Source: Alistipes sp. (GTDB taxonomy: Bacteria; Bacteroidota; Bacteroidia; Bacteroidales; Rikenellaceae). From it: DNA of 64,000 bases. Where the stretch lies: assembly GCA_017646625.1 (NCBI GenBank), contig JAGCMF010000001.1, positions 1-64,000 of the forward strand, in the 5' to 3' direction. Position 1 is the stretch's first letter, and every line of letters starts with the position of its first letter. The notes under the pieces were generated by a model that saw only the letters and a list, made by a program, of their open reading frames with translations, made no database searches and had not been told where the DNA came from. Positions 27,641-35,618 of the stretch are shown piece by piece. Made by a program: the position numbers and the translations under genes.

Positions 27641-28744
27641 ATGAGATTTGTAGGTAGACTTCTCACCGCGATATTTACACTTGGATTATTAAGCATCACA
27701 GCCTCTATGGCGCAGGTTAATGAGCCTGATGCCGACCAGGCCCTCGCCCCCACGGAGGAGTGGGTGCGCATGACGCCCGAGGAGTATATCTACAGGTGGC
27801 GCACAACGGCGGTGGAGCATATGGAGCACTATGGCATCCCCGCGAGCATCACTCTCGGCCAGGCTATCCTCGAGTCGGGATATGGCAATGGTTACCTGGT
27901 ACGTGTTGCAAACAACCACTTCTGCATAAAGTGTAAGAAGTCGTGGACGGGAGGTCGCATAACGCATGCTGACGACAACCCTGACGACTGCTTCCGTGTA
28001 TACGATAGCCCCGAGGCATCATTCCGCGACCATGCCGACTTCCTCAATGAGGGTACGCGCTACGACTTCCTCTTTGCCTACGCTACTGACGACTATAAGA
28101 GTTGGGCAAAGGGCCTTAAGCAGGCGGGCTATGCCACAGCACACGACTACGACCAGCGTCTTATAAACATCATCGAACGCTATAGCCTTCACATCCTCGA
28201 TGGCAAGGATGGCATAGCTCGCTATGATGAGTATATGGCCCATGAGCTCGGCATCGACCTTCAGGCACTTGCTGGTGAGGCTGCCGCAGAGGAGAGTGTT
28301 ACGCAGATAGAAGAACGAGGTGTTGCTCCTCGAGACATAGCAACAGCATATGCCGATAGTGGCATTGACCCAAATAACTTCCGTGTGACTATGAACTCGC
28401 ACCACGGCTACAACGTATACCTCACAAATGGTGCTCACTACATTGTTGCCAAGGCGGGTGATAGCTTTGCGAGCCTCGGTGCTCTCTTCGATATTGCCCC
28501 TGCCACGTTGCGTAAGTTCAATGACCTTAAGGGTGAGGTGGAGCCTGCGGCGGGAGATATCGTCTATATCGAACGTAAGGCGTCGCGCTGGAATGGTGAT
28601 GCTGTGTACCATACTGTTGTGGCGGGTGAGAACCTATACCTCATCTCGCAGCTCTACGGCATACGTCTACAACCGCTGTCGAAGCTCAATAGGGTACGTG
28701 CCAGCGAGACGTTGACACCCGGTCAGACGATAAAGTTGAGATAG
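27641..28744 (+). CDS. Glucosaminidase (GH73-type) with two LysM domains
   Basis: The 367-residue protein has a signal peptide (about 1-24). The glucosaminidase domain (about 45-195) has the FlgJ/GH73-like ASITLGQAILESGYGNG, with probable catalytic Glu78, and NNHFCIKCKKSWTGG. Two C-terminal LysM modules (about 267-314 and 323-367) bind peptidoglycan. It should cut the glycan backbone of the cell wall during growth or division. It begins a plus-strand group with the unknown protein at 28769 and DPP IV. Confidence 0.93.
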   Translation: MRFVGRLLTAIFTLGLLSITASMAQVNEPDADQALAPTEEWVRMTPEEYIYRWRTTAVEHMEHYGIPASITLGQAILESGYGNGYLVRVANNHFCIKCKKSWTGGRITHADDNPDDCFRVYDSPEASFRDHADFLNEGTRYDFLFAYATDDYKSWAKGLKQAGYATAHDYDQRLINIIERYSLHILDGKDGIARYDEYMAHELGIDLQALAGEAAAEESVTQIEERGVAPRDIATAYADSGIDPNNFRVTMNSHHGYNVYLTNGAHYIVAKAGDSFASLGALFDIAPATLRKFNDLKGEVEPAAGDIVYIERKASRWNGDAVYHTVVAGENLYLISQLYGIRLQPLSKLNRVRASETLTPGQTIKLR

Positions 28745-28768
28745 AACGAAAGATAAAAACATATACTC

Positions 28769-29449
28769 ATGAGTACATTAAGAGAGAAAATCTTGGAGGC
28801 GATAGTTAAGAAGTCGACCCTCAAACAGCAGATCTTCGATAACACCTTCTCGGTATTTAACGAGCTCAAGGAGACACTCTTTGAGATGGCGTCGGAGATT
28901 GATGATGAGCTTGATGGTAAGCTCGACCGTCGTGTGCGTATCGAGTACCGCGACCGTGGTAAGTTCGAGGCGCAGTTGCAGGTGGCAAGCGACATATTGA
29001 TCTTCCAGATGCATACTGACATCTTTGAGTTCGATGCTAACCATATCATCTGGCAAAATGGCTATGTGCAGCAGGATAGGGATAACTCGTACGTCGGCGT
29101 TATCAACATCTACAACTTCCTGTCTGACTCGTTGAAATATAACCGTAATGCCGATGAGGGTTATCTTATTGGTCGCATCTTCATCAACCGCGAGAGGTGC
29201 TTCTTCGTTGAGGGTAAGCGACAGACGTTAGTGCGCCCTATGGCCTTCGGCACACGTAAGATTGACCGTGATGGCCTTGTCGGTGTCATCGAGACGGCTA
29301 TAAACTATGCCCTTAACTTCGACCTCTTGATGCCTCCCTACGAGGAGAATATACGTGTCACTGTTGACCAGTTTAACTCGAAGCTCGACAACTCGAAGTT
29401 TACAACAGGTAAGCGCTTGAGTTATAACTTCTCTATCGACGATATTTAG
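28769..29449 (+). CDS. Conserved protein of unknown function
   Basis: I do not recognise this 226-residue protein. It has no signal peptide or membrane segment. The first 55 residues are helical and charged (REKILEAIVKKSTLKQQIFDNTF). The middle is strand-rich (VRIEYRDRGKFEAQLQVASDILIFQMHTDIF), and VEGKRQTLVRPMAFGTRKI is a compact basic motif. Codon use matches its neighbours. It starts 24 bp after the glucosaminidase stop, so cotranscription is likely, and DPP IV follows 44 bp later. I can infer only a cytoplasmic role. Confidence 0.8.
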   Translation: MSTLREKILEAIVKKSTLKQQIFDNTFSVFNELKETLFEMASEIDDELDGKLDRRVRIEYRDRGKFEAQLQVASDILIFQMHTDIFEFDANHIIWQNGYVQQDRDNSYVGVINIYNFLSDSLKYNRNADEGYLIGRIFINRERCFFVEGKRQTLVRPMAFGTRKIDRDGLVGVIETAINYALNFDLLMPPYEENIRVTVDQFNSKLDNSKFTTGKRLSYNFSIDDI

Positions 29450-29493
29450 GTCGAGGAGTCTGATGGATAATTACGAACTTAAACTATACTATT

Positions 29494-31623
29494 ATGAGAA
29501 GATTGTTTATGACTATAGGCCTGCTCCTCGCTGTTGTTACAGCCACTGCGCAGGTCAGCTATCTTGAGATGGTCGATGCGCGACAGGTGCCCACGGACTA
29601 CATCGCACCCTCGTCTCTCACCCCTGTTGATGGTACACACCAGTATATGGAGCTCGATGGTAAGCGTGTTGTGCTCTACGACTATGCCAAGCCCGGCAAT
29701 GGTAGGGTGGTGTTCACGGCCAGCGATGTGATTATGTCGTACCAGAAGTCGCCATGCGGCACTATGGCTATGTATGAGTTATGGAAGGATGGTTCACCAC
29801 GCACCGAGATCTACCGCCACTCGTTCACCTCGGACTACTACATTGCATGCCCCGATGGCTCGACTATACTTATCGAGGATGTGCGTGATATATCATTCTC
29901 TCCCGACTCGAAGTTCTTGGCTATGAGTTACCAGAACGACCTCTTTGTCTATAACCTCGAGACAAATGAGATATATAACATCACGGATGATGGTAGATGG
30001 AATCATATCATTAACGGTACTACCGACTGGGTGTATGAGGAGGAGTATGGCTTCACGCAGGCCTATGCCTTCTCTACTGATGGCCAGGAGATAGCATATC
30101 TAAAGTTTGATGAGAGTAGTGTTCGTGAGTTCGAGATGATGCGCTTCGATAATGAGCTCTACAATGCAGCATACCGCTTCAAGTATCCAAAGGCTGGTGA
30201 TGACAACTCTATCGTCACCCTCCATGTCTACAACCTCGCTACGCGCGAGACTCGCCAGGTGGATACGGGAGCAGAGATTGATCAGTACATCCCACGTATC
30301 GGCTACACACCTGCTGGTAAGCTCTTCTACTATCGTGTCAACCGTCTGCAGAACCACTTCGAGGTTGTGCTTGTTGAGGATGATGGCTCACAGCGCGTGA
30401 TTTATGATGAGAGGGATGACAGATATGTGGAACGTCCTAATGCTGCGACCATCACCTTCATCGACGAGGATCGTTTCATCGTGCGTGAGGAGACTACTAC
30501 GGGCTGGTTCCACCTATACTTGCACTCTGTGGCTGATGGCCGCCTCAATGCCATCACATCGGGCGAGTGGGAGGTGACACAACTTGTGGGCCTTGCTCCT
30601 AACAATAAGAGCCTCTACTACATCTCTACCGAGCAGTCGCCAGAGGAACGTCATCTCTATGTCGTGAACCTCGATGGTAGCAAGAAGCGTTGCTTGCTCT
30701 CGAAGCCTGGCTACTGGCGAGTATATCCATCTGCCGATATGAAGTATTTTGCTGCCGAGCACTCTGCAACAGACTGCTATCCTACAGCTGCGGTATACGA
30801 TGCTAATGGCAAGGAGGTTCGTTCGTTGATGTTGGGCGATGTTGATCAGACGGCTACACCTGCTTATCAGCGTAACTACTATAGCTTCACTACAGAACGT
30901 GGTGATGTGCTTCGCTACTTCCTCATCTACCCAAAGAACTATGACCCATCGAAGAGGTATCCTGTGTTGCTCACACAGTACTCTGGCCCTGGCTCACAGC
31001 AGATAGAGAATCGCTATACTACAGATTGGGAGGAGACACTCGCACGTAACGGCTATATCGTGGCATGCTGCGATGCTCGTGGCACAGGCTACCGTGGTGA
31101 GAACTTCAAGAAGGTGACATATGGTAATCTCGGTTATGCAGAGGTGCAGGACCAGATATCCTTTGCACGTCATCTCTCGCGTCAGCCATTCATTGATGCA
31201 TCACGCATAGGTATCTACGGCTGGTCTTATGGTGGCTTCATGGCACTTGGCTGTGCACTTAAGGGTGATGGTCTCTTCAAGATGGCTATAGCTGTTGCTC
31301 CTGTAACATCATGGCGTTATTACGACTCTATCTATACCGAGATATATAATGGTCTGCCACAGGATAACCCTGCAGGCTACGATGATAACTCGCCTATCAA
31401 CTTTGCTGACCGCCTCTCTAATAACACACGTCTGCTCATCATTCACGGTACGGCGGATGATAACGTACACTTCCAGAATACTATGGAGATGTGTCGTGCG
31501 TTGAATGCTGCGGGTAAGCAGTACGACATGATGATCTATCCTGACCAGAATCACTCGATGCGTCCTAACGATATGATTAACATTCGTCAGAAGATGGTAG
31601 ATTACTGTCTTGAGAATCTGTAG
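29494..31623 (+). CDS. Dipeptidyl peptidase IV (S9B)
   Basis: The 709-residue enzyme removes X-Pro or X-Ala dipeptides from peptides. An N-terminal signal (MRRLFMTIGLLLAVVTATAQ) precedes a beta-propeller (about 60-450) containing the DPP4-type WVYEEEYGF segment with the paired glutamates that hold the substrate N-terminus. The alpha/beta hydrolase domain has Ser578 in GWSYGG, Asp655 in GTADDNVH and His687 in NHSMRP. The mature protein should be periplasmic or surface-linked. Its stop codon lies 6 bp before a copy of the interspersed repeat. Confidence 0.96.
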   Translation: MRRLFMTIGLLLAVVTATAQVSYLEMVDARQVPTDYIAPSSLTPVDGTHQYMELDGKRVVLYDYAKPGNGRVVFTASDVIMSYQKSPCGTMAMYELWKDGSPRTEIYRHSFTSDYYIACPDGSTILIEDVRDISFSPDSKFLAMSYQNDLFVYNLETNEIYNITDDGRWNHIINGTTDWVYEEEYGFTQAYAFSTDGQEIAYLKFDESSVREFEMMRFDNELYNAAYRFKYPKAGDDNSIVTLHVYNLATRETRQVDTGAEIDQYIPRIGYTPAGKLFYYRVNRLQNHFEVVLVEDDGSQRVIYDERDDRYVERPNAATITFIDEDRFIVREETTTGWFHLYLHSVADGRLNAITSGEWEVTQLVGLAPNNKSLYYISTEQSPEERHLYVVNLDGSKKRCLLSKPGYWRVYPSADMKYFAAEHSATDCYPTAAVYDANGKEVRSLMLGDVDQTATPAYQRNYYSFTTERGDVLRYFLIYPKNYDPSKRYPVLLTQYSGPGSQQIENRYTTDWEETLARNGYIVACCDARGTGYRGENFKKVTYGNLGYAEVQDQISFARHLSRQPFIDASRIGIYGWSYGGFMALGCALKGDGLFKMAIAVAPVTSWRYYDSIYTEIYNGLPQDNPAGYDDNSPINFADRLSNNTRLLIIHGTADDNVHFQNTMEMCRALNAAGKQYDMMIYPDQNHSMRPNDMINIRQKMVDYCLENL

Positions 31624-31628
31624 AAATG

Positions 31629-31874
31629 AGGCTGAATAAGAAGTCTATTTTGTCGTTCTTTGTTGATACAACAGCGCATCTACTTCCGCTAACGAATTAT
31701 CTCATCAATGGGCAGTACGCCAAAGTACAGCCCATCGCCTCGAAATTCGCCGAGTGAAAGTATCTGCACTATTCTCTCAACAAATTTGCTTGCCCCGGGA
31801 ATGCTCATTTACGATTAGTAAACTGCGGTTTTTCGGGCTTCACAAGCCTAAAACTACATCTTTTTATTCAACCC
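31629..31874 (+). repeat. Interspersed inverted-end repeat, long copy
   Basis: The left end (GGCTGAATAAGAAGTCTATTTTGTCGTT) and the block from GCTTGCCC to TACATCTTTTTATTCAACCC match the copies at 41013 and 50239. Between GTCGTT (ends 31657) and GCTTGCC (31788) there are 130 extra bases absent from the short copies. The extra part contains a hairpin (ATGGGCAGTAC at 31708-31718 with GTACAGCCCAT) and much of an antisense reading frame. The element starts 6 bp after the DPP IV stop and is followed by a terminator. It accounts for most of the 312-bp gap before the SPFH gene. Confidence 0.8.
31689..31808 (-). other. 39-codon antisense reading frame inside the long repeat copy
   Basis: On the minus strand an ATG at 31808 opens 39 codons to TAG at 31689. 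The protein starts MSIPGASKFVERIVQ and ends in VLPIDEIIR, with a protein-like composition. The short repeat copies keep the ATG and first codons but lack the rest. No Shine-Dalgarno or promoter is evident. It may be a real small protein, a decayed gene fragment carried by the repeat, or chance. Confidence 0.3.
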
Positions 31875-31879
31875 CAACA

Positions 31880-31911
31880 AAATGGAGATGACTGATTAGT
31901 CATCTCCATTT
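31880..31911. terminator. Bidirectional terminator between DPP IV and the SPFH gene
   Basis: A perfect 14-bp stem, AAATGGAGATGACT (31880-31893) with AGTCATCTCCATTT (31898-31911), closes a GATT loop between convergent genes. Confidence 0.88.
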
Positions 31912-31935
31912 CTTATTGTGTTATATAAGAGCTCT

Positions 31936-32925
31936 TTACTTATCCCTCTTTGGTAGTAGCTCTGTCAGTGAGCCAAGTGCGCCCACGAGGTTGCTTGCCT
32001 CAAATGGTAGGAATACTGTCTTGGCATGCTCACCGCCACCTATCTCCTTGAGTGTATCTACGTACTTCATGAGGAGCATGTAGGTTGCTGGGTCGGTCTT
32101 TGACTCTGCTATGGCATCTGCAACCTTGCGTATAGCCTCCGCCTCGGCTGTCGCCTGTAGTACCTTGGCATCTGCTTCACCCTGGGCCTTGAGTATCTGT
32201 GTCTGTTTCTCTGCCTCCGCCTGGTTTATCTGCGACTCCTTCTCGCCCTCCGACTGCAATATCATAGACTCCTTCTGTCCCTTTGCCTCGAGCACCTTGG
32301 CGCGACGTTCACGTTCTGCCTGCATCTGCTGCTCCATGGCACGACGTACAGACTCTGGTGGTGTTATATCCTGAAGCTCAACGCGGTTTACCTTCACGCC
32401 CCACTTGTTTGTTGCCTCGTCGAGCACGACACGTAACTTGGAGTTTATGGTGTCGCGTGATGTGAGGGTCTCGTCAAGCTCCAACTCGCCGATGACATTA
32501 CGTAGTGTTGTCTGTGTTAGCTTCTCGATGGCATTTGGTAGATTGTCAATCTCGTAAACGGACTTCACGGGGTCTACAATCTGGAAGTAGAGCAGTGCAT
32601 TGATTGTTGTCGTTACGTTATCCTTGGTTATGACACTCTGCTTGTCGAAGTCGTAGACCTGCTCACGGAGGTCTATGCGCGACGTAGACTTTATAACGGC
32701 ATACTTCTGACCATTCACCACCATCTCGGTGCGCTGTGACACCTCGCGTGCACGGTCTATGATGGGGAAGAGGTAGTTTATGCCGGACTGCAGTGTGCGG
32801 TCGTAGCGGCCGAGGCGTTCTACGACACGTGTCTCGGACTGTGGAATAATCTTGAAGCCTTTGAGTACGTATAGTACTGCTATTATGGCAATGACAATGA
32901 CGATTGTTAAGGGTGTAATCTCCAT
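31936..32925 (-). CDS. SPFH/band 7 membrane protein (paraslipin/QmcA type)
   Basis: The 329-residue protein has an N-terminal membrane helix (about 5-22), then a band 7 domain starting ETRVVERLGRYDRTLQSGINYLFP. The family-typical ELDETLTSRDTIN and VELQDITPPESVRRAMEQQMQAERERRA lead into a long Glu/Lys/Ala coiled coil (about 195-285). Such proteins form large membrane cages or scaffolds. It lies 2 bp downstream of an NfeD-like gene, the classic SPFH-NfeD pair involved in membrane microdomain organisation and proteolysis control. Confidence 0.95.
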   Translation of the reverse strand: MEITPLTIVIVIAIIAVLYVLKGFKIIPQSETRVVERLGRYDRTLQSGINYLFPIIDRAREVSQRTEMVVNGQKYAVIKSTSRIDLREQVYDFDKQSVITKDNVTTTINALLYFQIVDPVKSVYEIDNLPNAIEKLTQTTLRNVIGELELDETLTSRDTINSKLRVVLDEATNKWGVKVNRVELQDITPPESVRRAMEQQMQAERERRAKVLEAKGQKESMILQSEGEKESQINQAEAEKQTQILKAQGEADAKVLQATAEAEAIRKVADAIAESKTDPATYMLLMKYVDTLKEIGGGEHAKTVFLPFEASNLVGALGSLTELLPKRDK

Positions 32926-32927
32926 AA

Positions 32928-33362
32928 CTATAGTTTTTTAACGGTTAATATTATACTATCTCGTGCTACCACCTCAACCTTCGTGCCCTTGGCTAAAGGT
33001 TCATTGTCGGCAGATATGGCGCGCCAGTCTATGCCATCAATCATCACGCGACCATTGGTGTCGTTAGGCTCGATGTCGAGACATACTATGCCGCGCTTGC
33101 CAATGATGGCATCGGCGTTTGTTTTCATCTTCTCACCTTTGTTGTAGAATAGGCGCTTTAGTAGTGGACGCACGCCGAGGAGTGCCAGGAGGGATACTGC
33201 GGCGAAGATGATGAACTGCATCTCTATTGATGTCTCCAATGCTGCACCTATGGCGGCACCTGCTGCACCTATGCTTATGCATATCACGGCGAAGCCTGCG
33301 GTGAACATCTCGACGATGAAGAGTAGTAGGGCGGCAAGGGCCCAATAATACCAAATTTCCAT
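32928..33362 (-). CDS. NfeD-like membrane protein
   Basis: The 144-residue protein has two to three membrane helices in about residues 5-70. A C-terminal OB-fold (about 80-144) has the NfeD signature GKRGIVCLDIEPNDTNGRVMIDGIDWRAIS. It belongs to the short NfeD1b type without the ClpP-like protease domain. It is the promoter-proximal partner of the SPFH protein. The promoter is at 33413-33443. Confidence 0.93.
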   Translation of the reverse strand: MEIWYYWALAALLLFIVEMFTAGFAVICISIGAAGAAIGAALETSIEMQFIIFAAVSLLALLGVRPLLKRLFYNKGEKMKTNADAIIGKRGIVCLDIEPNDTNGRVMIDGIDWRAISADNEPLAKGTKVEVVARDSIILTVKKL

Positions 33363-33412
33363 TCTCTGTAACTATTTTTTAATTAGACGGTTTAATATCT
33401 ATTTTCTTCTAT

Positions 33413-33443
33413 CAAAGTTAGTAATTTTTTTTGGTATCTGCAA
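33413..33443 (-). promoter_or_regulatory. Promoter of the NfeD-SPFH operon
   Basis: On the minus strand, TTG (33443-33441) and TAACTTTG (33420-33413) are 20 bp apart, 51 bp before the NfeD start codon. Confidence 0.7.
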
Positions 33444-33514
33444 TAATAGTAATACACAAATTTTTGCTTTAAAAAAATTCTCGTTTTGATTATTAAAGAA
33501 TAAAAAAATAGTTG

Positions 33515-33522
33515 TATATTTG
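33515..33522 (+). promoter_or_regulatory. -7 element of the hut operon
   Basis: TATATTTG matches TAnnTTTG and lies 32 bp before the first start codon (33555). The upstream TTTG (33485-33488) is 26 bp away, too far for a standard -33 element, so activation may need another factor. Confidence 0.5.
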
Positions 33523-33554
33523 TATGATTGAAATAAACTTAAATAAAGAACCTT

Positions 33555-33854
33555 ATGATACGTCACATTGTTATGTGGAAGTTCCGCCGCGACATGGAGG
33601 AGACTCCTCAACAGATTGCTAACGAGATGAAGCAGCGTCTTGAGTCATTAGTGGGTAAAATAGATGGACTTGTTAATGCCGAGGTGGGTGTTAATATCAA
33701 GGAGACAGCCTCATCTTATGATGCCGTTCTTACTGCAGATTTTCTCTCTATGGAGGCCATGGAGGCATATAAGGTGCACCCCTTGCATGTTGTCATCAGC
33801 GACTATTGCAAGGAGAGACGCTTGGAGAGAGTAGATGTGGACTATCAACTATAA
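33555..33854 (+). CDS. Dabb-family (stress-responsive A/B barrel) protein
   Basis: The 99-residue protein is one Dabb domain. It starts MIRHIVMWKF, has the mid helix ETPQQIANEMKQRLESLVGKIDGL, and ends with the typical MEAYKVHPLHVVISDYCKERR. Dabb proteins are dimeric ferredoxin-like barrels of varied or unknown function. It is the first gene of the histidine-degradation unit (33 bp before ftcD). The link to histidine use is positional only. Confidence 0.9.
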   Translation: MIRHIVMWKFRRDMEETPQQIANEMKQRLESLVGKIDGLVNAEVGVNIKETASSYDAVLTADFLSMEAMEAYKVHPLHVVISDYCKERRLERVDVDYQL

Positions 33855-33887
33855 AGCAGATAATATAGATTTAAAACTAATATAGCT

Positions 33888-35594
33888 ATGCAGAAAAGAA
33901 TTATTGAGTGCGTACCTAACTTTTCGGAGGGTCGCAATGCCGATGTTATCAAGCAGATTACTGATGTTATCGAAGCAGCCAAGGGCGTCAAGCTCCTCGA
34001 TGTTGATCCAGGTGAGGCTACAAACCGTACCGTGGTGACCTTCGTAGGTGAGCCAGAGGCTGTGTGCGATGCTGCTGTTGCTGCCATCAAGCGTGCTACG
34101 GAGCTTATCGATATGCGCCAGCATAAGGGTGCTCATCCACGTATGGGTGCTTGCGACGTATGTCCTCTTATCCCTGTTTCTGGTATCACCTTGGAGGAGT
34201 GCGCGGAGCTTGCACGTGCTCTCGCAAAGCGCATCTCGGAGGAGACAAACGTTCCTACATACTGCTATGAGGCTGCTGCCTTCAAGCCAGAACGTCGTAA
34301 CCTTGCCGTATGCCGTGCTGGTGAGTATGAGGCGTTGCCCGAGAAGATGATGGACGAGGAGCGCAAGCCTGACTTTGGCGCCCGCCCATATGATGAGGGT
34401 GTTGCGAAGACAGGTGCTACTGCCGTAGGTGCTCGTGACTTCCTTGTGGCGGTAAACTACAACCTCAATACTACATCTACACGTCGTGCTAATGCCATCG
34501 CCTTCGATGTCCGTGAGAAGGGCCGTCCTATGCGTGAGGGTAACCCTATCGTTGGTAAGATTATGAAGGATGAGAATGGTAACACCATCATGAAGCCAGG
34601 TACACTCAAGGCATGTAAGGCTATTGGCTGGTTCATCGAGGAGTATGGCATCGCACAGGTATCTATGAACATGACAAACCTCTCTGTGACACCTCTACAT
34701 GTTGCTTTTGATGAGGTATGCCGTGCTGCCGAGGCTCGTGGTGTACGTGTTACAGGTGCCGAGATTGTGGGTCTTGTGCCAAAGAGTGCGTTGGTGGATG
34801 CAGGTCGTCACTTCCTCCGCAAGCAGAACCGTTCTACAGGTCTTCCAGAGAGAGAGTTGGTGCGCATAGCCATCGAGTCTATGGGTCTTGGTAACCTTAA
34901 GCCATTCAACCCCGATGAGAAGGTTGTTGAGTATATCCTCGAGGCAGACCAGAATAAGGGTGTTAAGAAGCTCGTAGATATGACATGCACAGGCTTTGCC
35001 GAGGAGACAGCAAGCGAGTCTCCAGCTCCTGGTGGTGGCTCTATTTCGGCATACATGGGTGCCTTGGCTGCAGCCCTCGGTACTATGGTTGCTAATCTAT
35101 CGTCACACAAGGCCGGTTGGGATGATCGTTGGGAGTACTTCTCTAACTGGGCAGATAATGGCATGGCTGTGATGAATGAGTTGCTCTACCTCGTTGATGA
35201 GGATACTGCTGCCTTCAACAAGATTATGGATGTCTTCGGCATGCCAAAGGGTACTGACGAGGAGAAGGCTGCACGTGCTGCTGCCATGGAGGCTGCTACG
35301 CTATACGCCACACAGGTGCCTTTGCGCACTATGAAGGCTGCGTATAAGGCATTCGATGTTGTACGTGCTATGGCCGAGGAGGGTAACCCTAACTCTGTGT
35401 CGGATGCTGGTGTAGGTGCTTTGGCTGCTCGTTCAGCCGTTATGGGCGCATGCCTCAATGTCAAGATTAACGCTGCGGGCCTCAAGGATAGAGCTGCGGC
35501 AGAAGCCTTGGTTAAGGAGGCAGAGGAGATTCAGGCTCTCGCACAGAAGGCCGAGGCCGAGGTATTGGCTGTCGTAGAGAGCAAGATACAGTAA
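33888..35594 (+). CDS. ftcD: Bifunctional glutamate formiminotransferase / formimino-THF cyclodeaminase
   Basis: The 568-residue protein carries both halves of FTCD. The N-terminal formiminotransferase (about 1-320) starts RIIECVPNFSEGRN and has HKGAHPRMGACDVCPL. The C-terminal cyclodeaminase (about 345-565) has PAPGGGSISAYMGALAAAL. It takes the formimino group from formimino-glutamate onto tetrahydrofolate, giving glutamate, then releases ammonia to form methenyl-THF. It replaces HutF/HutG or HutG-type hydrolysis. It is followed 24 bp later by hutU. Confidence 0.97.
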   Translation: MQKRIIECVPNFSEGRNADVIKQITDVIEAAKGVKLLDVDPGEATNRTVVTFVGEPEAVCDAAVAAIKRATELIDMRQHKGAHPRMGACDVCPLIPVSGITLEECAELARALAKRISEETNVPTYCYEAAAFKPERRNLAVCRAGEYEALPEKMMDEERKPDFGARPYDEGVAKTGATAVGARDFLVAVNYNLNTTSTRRANAIAFDVREKGRPMREGNPIVGKIMKDENGNTIMKPGTLKACKAIGWFIEEYGIAQVSMNMTNLSVTPLHVAFDEVCRAAEARGVRVTGAEIVGLVPKSALVDAGRHFLRKQNRSTGLPERELVRIAIESMGLGNLKPFNPDEKVVEYILEADQNKGVKKLVDMTCTGFAEETASESPAPGGGSISAYMGALAAALGTMVANLSSHKAGWDDRWEYFSNWADNGMAVMNELLYLVDEDTAAFNKIMDVFGMPKGTDEEKAARAAAMEAATLYATQVPLRTMKAAYKAFDVVRAMAEEGNPNSVSDAGVGALAARSAVMGACLNVKINAAGLKDRAAAEALVKEAEEIQALAQKAEAEVLAVVESKIQ

Positions 35595-35618
35595 TTAACC
35601 CTAACACCTTAATCTATC

